A stretch of 64,000 nt of DNA from Caulobacter radicis (GCF_003094615.1 NZ_QDKO01000037.1:62001-126000), one strand, 5' to 3'. Positions 28,305 through 37,986 are shown, counted from the first letter of the stretch. Program-made: numbers and translations. Notes: a model not told the origin generated them from the sequence alone.

Positions 28305-31289
28305 GTGAGCGCCAACAGTGCGCCCGGGCTCGTGCTCCTTGAGCAAGGGGGCTGGAAGTTGTTGAAATTGAATCGCCGAACCTATGCCGGCACGGTCTCG
28401 GCTCTGGCGCTGTTGTCCTGGGGGGCGATGGCCCACGCGGCTCAGCAAGCCGAAGCGTCCGCCGCCGAAGGCGACGCCACCGTCTCGGAAGTCGTGGTCA
28501 CCGGTTCTCGCATCGCCTCGCGCGGCTTCACCCAGCCGACGCCGACCACCACCGTCACCGCCGAGGACCTGGAAAAGGCCTCGCAGCCCAACGTCTTCCA
28601 GGCCATCGTCCAGATGCCGGCCCTGCAGGGCAGCACCGGCAAGACCGTCTTCGTCAACAGCACCAGCAGCGGCATGCAGGGCCTGAGCTCGTTCAGCCTG
28701 CGCGGCCTTGGGCCCATCCGCACCCTGACCCTGCTGGACGGCCAGCGCGTCACCCCCGCCAACATCAACGGCGTCTCCGACGTCAGCCAGTTTCCGCAAC
28801 TGCTGATCAAGCAGGTCGACGTGGTCACCGGCGGCGCTTCGGCCTCGTACGGCTCGGACGCCATCGGCGGCGTGGTCAATTTCGTCACCGACAAGACCTT
28901 CGAGGGCTTCAAGGCCCGCCTCGAAGGCGGCGAAAGCAAGTACCGCGACAACGACACCTTCGTGGCCCAGGCCGCGTTCGGCGACGCCTTCATGGACGAC
29001 CGTCTGCGGGTCATCGGCAGCGTCGAATACAGCCGCGAGGCCGGCGTCCTGGCCGGCGGTTTCGGAGAGCAGCAGGCCGGCGGCCGTGACTGGTACGAAA
29101 CCCCCGCCATCCAGGTGCGTCCCCTGGCCTCGACCACCGACGGCCGGCCGCAGTATCGCGTCATCAAGGGCGCCCAGCAGATCCAGTACGCCAAGTACGG
29201 CCTGATCACGAACGGCCCGCTGCAAGGCATCGCCTTCGGTCCGGGCGGCGCGCCCTACCAGTTCCAGTACGGTTCGGGCGGCACGCCCAACGGCGCCGGC
29301 GGCGTCACCGGCTGCTTCGCCCCGTTCTGCGTCGGCGGCGACCTGTCGGGCGGCATCGGCGCCTCGCCGACCCTGGCCGCGCGCCTCAAGCGCAAGGTCG
29401 CCTACGGCCGCGTCAGCTACAAGTGGGGCGACGACGACGAGATCTACCTGACCACCAACTTCGCCCAGGTGAACTCGCTCAACCAGCCCAACGTCGGCGC
29501 CGAGCGCACGGGCCTGACCATCCAGTGCGAGAACCCGTTCGTGCCGGCCGCCATCCGCTCGGCCTGCGTCAGCAACAACATCACCAGCTTCCAGATGGGC
29601 ACCAGCAACGGCGCCTTCGGTCCCATCGACGTCAACGTCAAGCGCGAGCAGGAACGCTTCGTGCTGGGCGCGACCGGCAGCCGCGAGGTGCTGGGCACGT
29701 CGTGGAGCTATGACGCCTACTACGCCTATGGCGTCAACCGCATCAGCATCGACGTCGACAACATCACCCTGACGCCGCGCTACAACGCCGCCATCGACGC
29801 CATCGCCGGCCCGAACGGCACGGTGATCTGCCGCGATCCGATCGCCCGCGCCGCCGGCTGCGTGCCGCTGAACATCATCGGCAATGTCGCCCAGGACCCG
29901 GCCGCCCTGGCCTATGTCATGCCCAAGAACGGGCCGCGCCAGCGCTCCAAGCAGAACGAGTCCGTCGCCGCCTTCAACGTCACCGGCGAGCCCTTCCAGT
30001 CGTGGGCCGGCCCGGTGGCCATCGCCGCCGGCCTGGAATGGCGCGAGGAAAAGTACCGCACCATCGGCGACCCCTATGGCGACGGCGCGACGGCCGACAA
30101 CGGCTACACCGACGACTACAAGGCCGATCCGCTGCTGCGCACGGCGGGCAACAACTGGTACGCCGGCAACTATCACGGCGGCCACGGCTCCTACAGCGTC
30201 ACCGAAGGCTATCTCGAAGCCAACGTGCCGGTGCTGCAGTCCGAAACCCTCGGCGAGGCCAACATCAACGGCGCGGTCCGCCAGACCAAGTACAGCACCT
30301 CGGGCAACGTCACGACGTGGAAGCTGGGCGGCGTCTGGAAGACTCCGGTCCAGGGCCTGCGCCTGCGGGCGGTCACCTCGCGCGACATCCGCGCCCCGAA
30401 CCTGGGCGAGCTGTTCGCGCCGCCGGTGGTGACCAACGCCACCGTCCTCTATCGCGGCACGGCGGTGAACGTCCTCCAGGAGATCGTCGGCAACAGCAAC
30501 CTGCGTCCGGAAATCGCCCGCAACACCGAGGTCGGCGTCGTCCTGGCCGAGCCGGCCTGGCTGCCGGGCTTCAGCTTCTCGGCCGACTATTTCGACATCA
30601 AGGTCGACGGCGCCATCAACTCGCTGGCCGCCCAGGACCTGGTCGACCTGTGCGTCGCCGGCAACCAGGAGATCTGCGGGGCGATGCTGCTGACCAGCAC
30701 CCAGCCCAACACCAACTTCGTGCGGGTGCAGGCCTTCAACGTCGCCACCATGCGCACCAAGGGCGTCGACCTCGAGGCGATCTACCGCAAGAACCTGGAA
30801 GACTGGGGCCTGCCGGGCACGCTGTCGATCCGGGCCCTGGCCACCCACGTCATGAGCTTCAAGACCACCTCGGGCGTGCTCGGCACGATCCCGGTCGAGA
30901 GCGCCGGCGTGAACCTGTCCAACACCCCTGACTGGAAGGCCACCTTCAGCCAGACCTGGGCGCTCGATCGCCTCAGCCTGACCCTCTACCAGCGCTGGAT
31001 CAGCGACGGCGTCTACAACAACGAATACATCGAGTGCCAGACCAACTGCCCGGTCTCGACCGTGCAGCGCCGCACCATCGACAACAACCACATGGAGGGG
31101 GCGACCTACGTCGACCTCGGCGGCACCTACGACGTCAACGACAACGTCACCGCCTACTTCAAGGTCGACAACCTGTTCGACGAGGATCCGGTCGCCGCGC
31201 CGACCACCAACGTCAGCCCGGGCGTCAACCCCTACCTCTACGACACCATCGGTCGGATGTACCGCGCGGGCGTGCGCCTGCGGTTCTGA
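28305..31289 (+). CDS. TonB-dependent receptor of the D-amino acid/amino sugar locus
   Basis: Outer-membrane receptor, 994 aa. The GTG at 28305 has ggag nine bases upstream; the signal-peptide core (TVSALALLSWGAMAHA) then lies at about 33-48. TonB-box region SEVVVTGSRIASRGF at about 62-76. Plug at about 80-200 (FSLRGLGPIRTLTLLDGQRV, VDVVTGGASASYGSDAIGGV). Barrel ending in RMYRAGVRLRF. Context suggests import of an N-acyl amino acid or amino-sugar oligomer released from chitin or cell wall; that is inference. Two hairpins follow the stop, so the downstream genes may be partly uncoupled. Confidence 0.92.
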   Translation: MSANSAPGLVLLEQGGWKLLKLNRRTYAGTVSALALLSWGAMAHAAQQAEASAAEGDATVSEVVVTGSRIASRGFTQPTPTTTVTAEDLEKASQPNVFQAIVQMPALQGSTGKTVFVNSTSSGMQGLSSFSLRGLGPIRTLTLLDGQRVTPANINGVSDVSQFPQLLIKQVDVVTGGASASYGSDAIGGVVNFVTDKTFEGFKARLEGGESKYRDNDTFVAQAAFGDAFMDDRLRVIGSVEYSREAGVLAGGFGEQQAGGRDWYETPAIQVRPLASTTDGRPQYRVIKGAQQIQYAKYGLITNGPLQGIAFGPGGAPYQFQYGSGGTPNGAGGVTGCFAPFCVGGDLSGGIGASPTLAARLKRKVAYGRVSYKWGDDDEIYLTTNFAQVNSLNQPNVGAERTGLTIQCENPFVPAAIRSACVSNNITSFQMGTSNGAFGPIDVNVKREQERFVLGATGSREVLGTSWSYDAYYAYGVNRISIDVDNITLTPRYNAAIDAIAGPNGTVICRDPIARAAGCVPLNIIGNVAQDPAALAYVMPKNGPRQRSKQNESVAAFNVTGEPFQSWAGPVAIAAGLEWREEKYRTIGDPYGDGATADNGYTDDYKADPLLRTAGNNWYAGNYHGGHGSYSVTEGYLEANVPVLQSETLGEANINGAVRQTKYSTSGNVTTWKLGGVWKTPVQGLRLRAVTSRDIRAPNLGELFAPPVVTNATVLYRGTAVNVLQEIVGNSNLRPEIARNTEVGVVLAEPAWLPGFSFSADYFDIKVDGAINSLAAQDLVDLCVAGNQEICGAMLLTSTQPNTNFVRVQAFNVATMRTKGVDLEAIYRKNLEDWGLPGTLSIRALATHVMSFKTTSGVLGTIPVESAGVNLSNTPDWKATFSQTWALDRLSLTLYQRWISDGVYNNEYIECQTNCPVSTVQRRTIDNNHMEGATYVDLGGTYDVNDNVTAYFKVDNLFDEDPVAAPTTNVSPGVNPYLYDTIGRMYRAGVRLRF

Positions 31290-31300
31290 TCGCCGTGCTC

Positions 31301-31324
31301 GGGCGCGCTTCTGCGAGCGCGCCC
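31301..31324 (+). terminator. Hairpin after receptor gene
   Basis: Perfect 9-bp stem (gggcgcgct at 31301-31309, agcgcgccc at 31316-31324) with a six-base loop, 12 bases after the receptor stop. No T-run, so it may act as an attenuator or 3'-end stabiliser. Confidence 0.5.
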
Positions 31325-31407
31325 ACCACCGGCCGCGAAGCCACTCCCTCCCCGGTAAGCGGCCGGGCCTCAGCCCCAAGGCGGATCCCCTGCCTTGTCC
31401 GGCTTTA

Positions 31408-31449
31408 GATTCCCCGGCGCCACGTCGAACCCCACGGCGCCGGGGAATC
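31408..31449 (+). terminator. Strong hairpin upstream of gntP-like gene
   Basis: Perfect 14-bp inverted repeat (gattccccggcgcc at 31408-31421, ggcgccggggaatc at 31436-31449) followed by gctctttcctt. It is a likely terminator of the receptor transcript, or an attenuator limiting read-through into the permease gene 59 bases on. Confidence 0.7.
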
Positions 31450-31508
31450 GCTCTTTCCTTCCACCCGCGGAGCGAAACGTCGTCCGCGGGGCTTAGGGTG
31501 GTCCGACC

Positions 31509-32840
31509 ATGATAGTGCTCGCCGTCGTCGCGCTGATCGCGCTGCTGGTCGTGCTGATCGCCTGGGGCAAGGTTCCGCCGTTCCTGGCCTTCCTGGTCGT
31601 GGCGCTGGGCGGCGCGGTGCTGTTCGGCATGCCGCTGGCCCAGATCCCCAAGTCGCTGGAGAAGGGCGTTGGCGACATGCTCGGCGGCCTGGTGGCCATC
31701 ATATGCCTGGGGGCCATGTTCGGCCGCGCCATCGCCGACAGCGGCGCCGCCCAGAGCATCGCCCGAGCCCTGATCGGCGCCGTCGGCCTGCGCTTCATCC
31801 TGCTGGCCATGGCCATGACCGGCCTGATCGTCGGCATCCCGCTGTTCTACAGCGTCGGCTTCGTGGTCATGATCCCGCTGATCTTCTCGATCGCCAAGCG
31901 GGCCGACCTGCCGCCGGTCTATGTGGGCCTGCCGCTGCTGTCGGGCCTGTCGGTGGCCCATGGCTACCTGCCGCCGCACCCGTCGCCGGCCGCCCTCGTC
32001 ACCCTGTTCGGCGCCGACACGGGCCTGACCCTCGGCTACGGCCTGATCGTCAGCATCGCCGCCCTGATGGTCGGCGGCCCGCTGCTGACCCTGGTGCTCA
32101 AGCGCGTCAACCTGCTGCCGCTGGGCGGCCCGGCCGCGGACTCGCCCTTCGCCGCCGACGAGGCCCCGGACGCCAAGCCGCCCGGGCCGATCAACAGCTT
32201 CACGACCGCGCTGCTGCCGGTGGTGCTGATCGCCGCCACCACGGCGCTGCTGGTCGCCTTCAGGAACCCGTCGCCGACCCACGACCTGATCGGCTTCGTC
32301 GGCCACCCCGCCGTGGTCCTGACCCTTTGCCTGATCTACGCCACCTTCAGCCTGGGCGTGCTGCGCGGGATCGGCGTCCCCGTGCAGATGCAGCGCTATG
32401 GCGACGCCCTCAAGGACGTGGCCTCGATCCTGCTGATCCTGGCAGGGGCGGGGGCCCTGAAGCAGGTGTTCGTCGACAGCGGCGTCAGCGCCACGCTCGG
32501 CGGCTGGCTCGGCTCGCTGCCGCTGCATCCGCTGGTGCTGGGCTGGCTGATCGCCATGGTCATCCGCGTCGCGCTCGGCTCGGCCACCATCGCGGGCCTT
32601 ACCGCCGCGGGCCTGATCCAGCCGGTCATGGCCACCACCGGCGTCGACCCCAACCTGATGGTCCTGGCCATCGGCGCCGGCAGCCTGATGTTCTCGCACG
32701 TCAACGACCCGGGCTTCTGGCTGTTCAAGGAGTATTTCGGCCTGTCGCTGAAGGAGACCCTGCTGTCGTGGACGGTGATGGAAAGCGTCGTCGGCGTCGT
32801 CGGCCTGATCTGCGTGCTGGGGCTCAGCCTTGTTGTCTGA
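31509..32840 (+). CDS. GntP-family permease
   Basis: Inner-membrane secondary transporter, 443 aa, of the gluconate:H+ symporter family, which also carries D-serine and other small hydroxy/amino acids (for example E. coli DsdX). About 11-12 hydrophobic helices run from residue 2 to the end. The signatures HGYLPPHPSPAALV at about 156-170, RVALGSATIAGLTAAGL and MFSHVNDPGFWLFKEYFGLS are intact. In this locus it is the probable inner-membrane uptake step for D-amino acids or sugar acids released in the periplasm. It overlaps the next gene. Confidence 0.94.
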   Translation: MIVLAVVALIALLVVLIAWGKVPPFLAFLVVALGGAVLFGMPLAQIPKSLEKGVGDMLGGLVAIICLGAMFGRAIADSGAAQSIARALIGAVGLRFILLAMAMTGLIVGIPLFYSVGFVVMIPLIFSIAKRADLPPVYVGLPLLSGLSVAHGYLPPHPSPAALVTLFGADTGLTLGYGLIVSIAALMVGGPLLTLVLKRVNLLPLGGPAADSPFAADEAPDAKPPGPINSFTTALLPVVLIAATTALLVAFRNPSPTHDLIGFVGHPAVVLTLCLIYATFSLGVLRGIGVPVQMQRYGDALKDVASILLILAGAGALKQVFVDSGVSATLGGWLGSLPLHPLVLGWLIAMVIRVALGSATIAGLTAAGLIQPVMATTGVDPNLMVLAIGAGSLMFSHVNDPGFWLFKEYFGLSLKETLLSWTVMESVVGVVGLICVLGLSLVV

Positions 32841-33456
32841 TCGCCTCATCCATCGTCGCGGAGTCCTGGCCGGAGCGGCCGCCGTCGTCGCCACGCCCGC
32901 CCTGGCCCGCGCCGCCGACGGCTGGTCCTGGCTGAACACGCCCGACACCTGGGCCTGGAAGGGCGACGCCCTGGCCTGCGACGCCAGGGCCGGAACCGAT
33001 TTCTGGCGGCGCACCGCTGGCGGCCCGCTGATCGACAACGGCCACTTCTGGTTCCGCCGCCAGTCCGGCGACTTCGAGATGACCGCCGTGCTGGCGGGCG
33101 ACTACGCCGCCGACGCCGACCAGACCGGCCTGATGCTGCGCCTTGGTCCCGACCTCTGGATGAAGACCGGCGTCGAGCGGCTGGGCGGCGAGCTGCACTC
33201 GGCCACCGTCTTCACCCGCGACTGGTCGGACGGCTCGTCGCTCGTGATCCCCACCGCGCCGTCCGTGCGGGTCAAGCTGCGGCGCTCGGGCCAGACCCTG
33301 TTCTGCGCTCACGCCGTGGGGGAGGGCGCCTTCGTGGACACCCGCCTTGGCCACCTGCCGATGCCGGACGCTGTGGACCTCGGCGTCATGGCCGCCTCGC
33401 CGGCCGGCAAGGGCTTCGCGGCCCGGATTTCAAACATAACGATCAAGAGCCTCTGA
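32830..33456 (+). CDS. Tat-exported DUF1349 (concanavalin-like) protein
   Basis: Small exported protein, 208 aa. N-terminus carries a twin-arginine signal (HRRGVLAGAAAVVATPALARA). The mature part has the DUF1349 pattern (WKGDALACDARAGTDFWRRT, GHFWFRRQSGDFEMTA, DQTGLMLRLGPDLWMKTGVE), a laminin/concanavalin-like beta-sandwich often annotated as regulation of enolase 1. Such domains bind carbohydrate in related proteins. It starts with TTG (32830 or 32833) inside the end of the permease gene, so it is translationally coupled. Function unknown; carbohydrate binding is an inference from fold and from the hexosaminidase 23 bases downstream. Confidence 0.82.
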   Translation: MLSDRLIHRRGVLAGAAAVVATPALARAADGWSWLNTPDTWAWKGDALACDARAGTDFWRRTAGGPLIDNGHFWFRRQSGDFEMTAVLAGDYAADADQTGLMLRLGPDLWMKTGVERLGGELHSATVFTRDWSDGSSLVIPTAPSVRVKLRRSGQTLFCAHAVGEGAFVDTRLGHLPMPDAVDLGVMAASPAGKGFAARISNITIKSL

Positions 33457-33479
33457 AAAGAGGCCGCTGGGAGCTGACC

Positions 33480-35771
33480 ATGCCTTTCACCCTTCGACCC
33501 GCCCTGGCCGCCGTCGCGCTTGCCGCCGTGCTGCCCGCGCCGGCCCTGGCCGCCCAGGCCTTCGCCGTGACCCCGGCCCCGGCCAAGATCGCGCCGGCGC
33601 AAGGTGCTCTGACCCTGCGCGCCGGCGACGCCGTCTGGGTCGCGCCGGGCGACGCCGAGGCGCGGGCCGCGGCCCAGTGGCTGGTCGACACCCTGGCGGC
33701 CACGCGCGGCGTGCGCCTGGCGATCAAGGAAGGCGCGCCGACCGGCTCGGGCGGCGTCGTGCTGTCGCGCGGCGGTCCGGCGGGCGAGGCCTACGCCCTC
33801 GACGTCTCGTCCCAGCGCGCCGAAATCCGGGCCAAGGACAAGGCGGGCCTGTTCTATGGCGCGGTGTCGCTGTGGCAGCTGGCCGGTCAGGAGAAGGCCG
33901 GCGCGCCGGTGCGCGTCCAGGCCGTGCGCATCGAGGACGCCCCGCGCTTTTCCTGGCGCGGCCTGATGCTGGACAGCACGCGCCACTACCAGAGCCTGCC
34001 GACGATCAAGCGGATCATCGACGGCATGGCCAGCCTCAAGCTCAACACGCTGCACTGGCACCTGACCGACGACCAGGGCTGGCGCCTGGAGATCAAGAAA
34101 TACCCCAACCTCACCGACCACGGCGCCTGGCGGCGTCCGGCCGGGGCGGCGGGCTACAAGGCTTCCGGCGAGGAAGTCCGCTACGGCGGCTTCTACACCC
34201 AGGATCAGGCGCGCGAGATCGTCGCCTACGCGGCCGCCCGCAACATCGTCGTCGTGCCCGAGATCGAGATGCCCGGCCACGCCCAGGCGGCGATCTCCAG
34301 CTATCCGCAGCTGGGCACGCGCCCGGCCGCCGACCGGGTGATGGCCGACTGGGGCGTCTATCCCGACATCTTCAACGTCGACGATGCGACCTTCGCCTTC
34401 CTGGAGGACGTGCTCGACGAGGTGATGGCGATCTTCCCGTCGGAATACATCCATGTCGGCGGCGACGAGGCGCTGAAGGCCCAGTGGGAAGCCAGCCCCA
34501 AGATCCAGGCCCGCATGAAGGAACTGGGCCTGGCCGACGAGCACGCCCTGCAGAGCTACTTCATCCAGCGCATCGAAAAGCACCTCAACGCCAAGGGCCG
34601 CCGCCTGGTCGGCTGGGACGAGATCCTCGAGGGCGGTCTGGCGCCCAACGCCACGGTGATGTCTTGGCGCGGGCTGGAAGGCGCCGTCGCCGCCGCCAGG
34701 CAGGGCCACGACACGGTGCTGGCGCCGGGGCCGGTGCTCTATTTCGACCATCGCCAGAGCACCTCGCCCGACGAGCCGCCCGGCCGCGGCAAGCTTTCGA
34801 CGCTGAAGACCGTCTACGCCTTCGACGCCGAGCCGTCAGAGCTGACGCCCGAGCAGCACAAGCACGTGCTGGGCATGCAGGCCACGATGTTCAGCGAGCA
34901 CATCCGCACCGACGAGCGGGCGGTGACCATGCTGTTCCCGCGCCTGGCGGCCCTGGCCGAAAACGCCTGGACACCGCGCGACAAGCAGGGCTGGGCCGGC
35001 TTCGAGGATCGCCTGCCGGCGACGCTCGGCCGCCTGTCCGACCTGGGCCTGGCCTACGACACGGTGCCGTTCGAGCCGCAGGCCGCGTTCGACTGGCCCA
35101 AGGGCGGCGAGATCGGCGCCAGCCTCGACACCGGCCTGCAGGTCGGTGAGGTGCGCTACACCACCGACGGTTCCGAGCCGACCGCCGCCTCGCCGCGCTA
35201 CGCCGCGCCGCTGAAGCTGCGCGCCGGGGCGCAGCTGAAGGCCCGCACCTTCCAGGGCAAGCATCCGCTGGGCCGCGTACGCGCCTGGAACGTTACGGCC
35301 GATACGGCCCTGACGCGCCGTTCGCACCAGCTGACCCGCTGCACCGAGGGCCTGATCCTCAATCTCGAGGACGATGGCGCCAACGATAAGGGCGAGCGCG
35401 CCACCTTCCTGCTCGACATCCTCAACCCGTGCTGGATCTGGAAGGACGCCGACCTTTCGGCGGGCGCCAGGCTGACGGTCACGGTCGGCCAGCTGCCGTT
35501 CAACTTCCAGCTCGGCAACAAGCTGGAGCCGCTGCCGGTGCGTCCGCCGTCGCGGCCCGAGGGCGAGCTGGAGGTGCGTTTCGGCTGCAAGGGGCCGCGC
35601 CTGGCCACCGTGCCGCTGACGCAGGCGGCCAAGAACTCGGCCCTGACCGAGATCGTCGTCGACGCCCCGCCGCGCGGCAAGGGCGACATCTGCTTCACCT
35701 TCGCCAGCAAGGCCATCGAGCCGATGTGGGCCGTGCACAGCGTGCGGATCACGCCGGGCGTCGACAAATAG
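33480..35771 (+). CDS. Beta-N-acetylhexosaminidase (GH20)
   Basis: Exported glycosidase, 763 aa, releasing terminal GlcNAc/GalNAc. Signal peptide to about residue 25 (PAPALAAQ). GH20b N-terminal domain at about 28-148, catalytic barrel at about 155-500. The D329-E330 pair in YIHVGGDEALK is the substrate-assisted catalytic motif; NTLHWHLTDDQGWRLEIKKY and EIEMPGHAQAAI are family signatures. A C-terminal chitobiase-like FN3 region (EVRYTTDGSEPT) and a further beta domain follow. Periplasmic or outer-membrane location is expected. It completes the locus, suggesting the natural substrate contains N-acetylhexosamine. Confidence 0.96.
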   Translation: MPFTLRPALAAVALAAVLPAPALAAQAFAVTPAPAKIAPAQGALTLRAGDAVWVAPGDAEARAAAQWLVDTLAATRGVRLAIKEGAPTGSGGVVLSRGGPAGEAYALDVSSQRAEIRAKDKAGLFYGAVSLWQLAGQEKAGAPVRVQAVRIEDAPRFSWRGLMLDSTRHYQSLPTIKRIIDGMASLKLNTLHWHLTDDQGWRLEIKKYPNLTDHGAWRRPAGAAGYKASGEEVRYGGFYTQDQAREIVAYAAARNIVVVPEIEMPGHAQAAISSYPQLGTRPAADRVMADWGVYPDIFNVDDATFAFLEDVLDEVMAIFPSEYIHVGGDEALKAQWEASPKIQARMKELGLADEHALQSYFIQRIEKHLNAKGRRLVGWDEILEGGLAPNATVMSWRGLEGAVAAARQGHDTVLAPGPVLYFDHRQSTSPDEPPGRGKLSTLKTVYAFDAEPSELTPEQHKHVLGMQATMFSEHIRTDERAVTMLFPRLAALAENAWTPRDKQGWAGFEDRLPATLGRLSDLGLAYDTVPFEPQAAFDWPKGGEIGASLDTGLQVGEVRYTTDGSEPTAASPRYAAPLKLRAGAQLKARTFQGKHPLGRVRAWNVTADTALTRRSHQLTRCTEGLILNLEDDGANDKGERATFLLDILNPCWIWKDADLSAGARLTVTVGQLPFNFQLGNKLEPLPVRPPSRPEGELEVRFGCKGPRLATVPLTQAAKNSALTEIVVDAPPRGKGDICFTFASKAIEPMWAVHSVRITPGVDK

Positions 35772-35890
35772 TTCGTCATCCCGGGCGAAGGACCGCGAAG
35801 CGGTCCGCAGACCCGGGACCCAGGGGCCACGCGCAACGCGGCCGCCCCTGGGTCCCGGCTCTCCGCTACGCTGCGGCCGGGATGACGAAC
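35771..35890. repeat. Nested palindromic intergenic repeat
   Basis: A 120-base element between two convergent genes. Ends are a perfect 14-bp inverted repeat (35771-35784 with 35877-35890). Inside are a 13-bp inverted repeat (35815-35827 with 35844-35856) and a small hairpin (35790-35806). The text resembles dispersed REP-like elements common between alphaproteobacterial genes. It may double as a terminator for the GH20 gene. No second copy was seen in the window. Confidence 0.75.
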
Positions 35891-35937
35891 CTTCGGAGAC
35901 GCCGGGGAGGGGATGGCGTCTTCAAGCTGGCGGCTGG

Positions 35938-37986
35938 CTAGAACAGCGCCCGCAGACCCATCACCACGTTGCGTCCGCGCAGCGGCGCCGAGGTGCTGAC
36001 GAACGACGCGTGGTTCAGCGCCTTCTCGTCCAGGAGATTGGTGCCGCGCAGGAACACCTGGCCGATCACCGGGCCCATCGGCAGGTCGTAGGCCAGCGTG
36101 GCGTTGACCATGTCGTAGCCCGCGGTCTCGCTTTCGAAGGCCGCGATGCGGTCCTGGTCGAAGACCCGCACGTACTCGACATTGCCGCTCCACGCGCCGC
36201 TCTTGGCGTCGCTGCGCAGGCCCAGGCGTCCGGCCGGGATGCGCGGCAGGTCGCCGCCGCCGTCCTTCAGCTTGGCCCGCACGTAGTCGCCGAACGCGGT
36301 GACCGACAGCCAGGGCTTCAGCTTCTGGGTCACCTGGCCCTCGATGCCGGTGAAGCGGGCGTCGTCCTGGCTGTAGCGCACCAGGCGGAAGTCCTCGTAG
36401 CGGTCCAGGGTGTCGGCATAGATGTAGCCGTCATACGCGTAGCGATAGACACTGGCCGAGAAGGTCGTCGCGCCTTGCGTCTTGCGCAGGCCCAGTTCGA
36501 CCGAGGCGGCGGTCTCGACGTCGAGGCCGGCCGAGCCGATTTCGTAGGTGTTGGTCGCCAGGTGCACGCCGCGGGCATACAGCTCCTGGGCGCTGGGCGC
36601 GCGCTGCGAGCGGGCCACCGACAGCGAGGCCACATAGCCCGGCGTGAAGGTCCAGCTGGCCGCCGCCGAGGCCGAGAACGGCTTGTGGTCGGTGTCGACC
36701 CGGCCCTGCGCGCTGGCGTCCTGCCACTCCTGGCGCAGGGCGCCTTCGAAGCGCCAGTCGCCGGCCACGTACTCCTCGACCACGAACAGCGCCCGGGTCT
36801 CGGTGCGGCTTTCCGGAATGAAGGCTTCCTCGCCGACGGCCGAGAAATCGCTCTTGCCCACCTGCACGCCGACCACGCCGCGCACCCCGCCGATCGGCGC
36901 GTGCTGCACCTCGACACGAGCGTCGTAGCCCTTGTTGCCGAAGGTGGTGGCGATGGCGCCGTCCTCGATCTCGTGGTGGCGATAGTCGGTATAGCCGGCC
37001 CGCAGGCGGACGCGCTCGACGCCGGCGAACGGGTCGTTGATCTCGCCGCGCACGTCGACGCGCTTGCTCAGCAGGTCGACGACCGGCGCGCCGTGCTCCT
37101 CGCCCTCATGGTCGTGATCGTGGTCGTCCTCGTCGCCGTGATCGTCGTGGCCGCCGCAGTGCAGGGTCGTCCCGTGCGGGTGGCAGGACTCGTATTCGTG
37201 GCTGTGGCCAGGCAGGCCGTACTTGCTGTCCTGCTGGGTGTAGGCCGCGCCCAGATAGCCGCGCGAGCCGATCCACGACAGGCCAAGGGTCGCCGTCGAG
37301 GTGCGGTTGAAGGTGCCGGGGACCGTCGAGCTGTCGAAGCCGGGGGCCTCGTAGTCGTCGGTCTTGCGGCCGGCGGCCTCGATCCGCACCGCGAACTGGC
37401 CGACGCCCGCCGTCAGGCCCAGCACGCCGGCCCGCTCGTTGTCGCCCGAGCCGAAGCGCACCTCGGCCACGCCGTCGCCGCCCAGCGGCGGGACCTGCGT
37501 CGGGATCTTGCGGTCGATCAGGTTGACCGCGCCGCCGATCGCGCCGCCGCCGTAGAGCAGGGCGCTGGGACCGCGCAGGATCTCGACGCCCTCCAGCAGC
37601 AGCGGCTCGCCAGAGACGGCGTGGTCGGGCGACACCTCGGAGGCGTCCATCAGGGCCGCGCCCTCGCTCAGCACCTTCACGCGCGGAGCGGTCTGGCCGC
37701 GGATCACCGGCCGGCTGGCGCCGCCGCCGAAGGTGTCGGAATTGACACCCGGCAGGCCGTTCAGGGTCTCGCCGAGCGTCGCCTGGCGGCGCTGCACGAA
37801 CTCCTCGCCGGTCAGCACCGCGACGCTGGAGATCACCTCCTTGCCCGAGCGGCCCAGCGGGTCGGCGGTCACCACCACGCCCTCGACGTCGGTCCCGCCG
37901 GGGCCCGACTGCGCGGCGAGCGCGAAGGTCGGCGCGGCCAGGGCCGTCAGGCTGCCGGCGGCGAGAAGGATGCTTCGAAGTTGCAT
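35938..37986 (-). CDS. ZnuD-like zinc TonB-dependent receptor
   Basis: Outer-membrane metal receptor, 682 aa, the short class typical of ZnuD. Signal peptide ending near FALAA (about 25). TonB-box region VEGVVVTADPLG at 34-45; plug at about 50-165 (NGLPGVNSDTFGGGASRPVI, ILRGPSALLYGGGAIGGAVN). A His/Asp-rich extracellular loop at 261-298 (HSHEYESCHPHGTTLHCGGH and a DDHDHDHEGEEH tract) fits zinc capture. C-terminus VVMGLRALF. A Zur-box-like palindrome lies 40 bases upstream of the ATG, so induction by zinc starvation is expected. Nickel or cobalt cannot be excluded. Confidence 0.9.
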   Translation of the reverse strand: MQLRSILLAAGSLTALAAPTFALAAQSGPGGTDVEGVVVTADPLGRSGKEVISSVAVLTGEEFVQRRQATLGETLNGLPGVNSDTFGGGASRPVIRGQTAPRVKVLSEGAALMDASEVSPDHAVSGEPLLLEGVEILRGPSALLYGGGAIGGAVNLIDRKIPTQVPPLGGDGVAEVRFGSGDNERAGVLGLTAGVGQFAVRIEAAGRKTDDYEAPGFDSSTVPGTFNRTSTATLGLSWIGSRGYLGAAYTQQDSKYGLPGHSHEYESCHPHGTTLHCGGHDDHGDEDDHDHDHEGEEHGAPVVDLLSKRVDVRGEINDPFAGVERVRLRAGYTDYRHHEIEDGAIATTFGNKGYDARVEVQHAPIGGVRGVVGVQVGKSDFSAVGEEAFIPESRTETRALFVVEEYVAGDWRFEGALRQEWQDASAQGRVDTDHKPFSASAAASWTFTPGYVASLSVARSQRAPSAQELYARGVHLATNTYEIGSAGLDVETAASVELGLRKTQGATTFSASVYRYAYDGYIYADTLDRYEDFRLVRYSQDDARFTGIEGQVTQKLKPWLSVTAFGDYVRAKLKDGGGDLPRIPAGRLGLRSDAKSGAWSGNVEYVRVFDQDRIAAFESETAGYDMVNATLAYDLPMGPVIGQVFLRGTNLLDEKALNHASFVSTSAPLRGRNVVMGLRALF

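Noticed and set aside
28302..33038. Very long open frame on the minus strand opposite the receptor and GntP genes (over 1500 codons)
   Set aside because: It is the codon-bias mirror of real genes in high-GC DNA; its composition is His/Gln/Arg/Asp-rich low-complexity with no domain.
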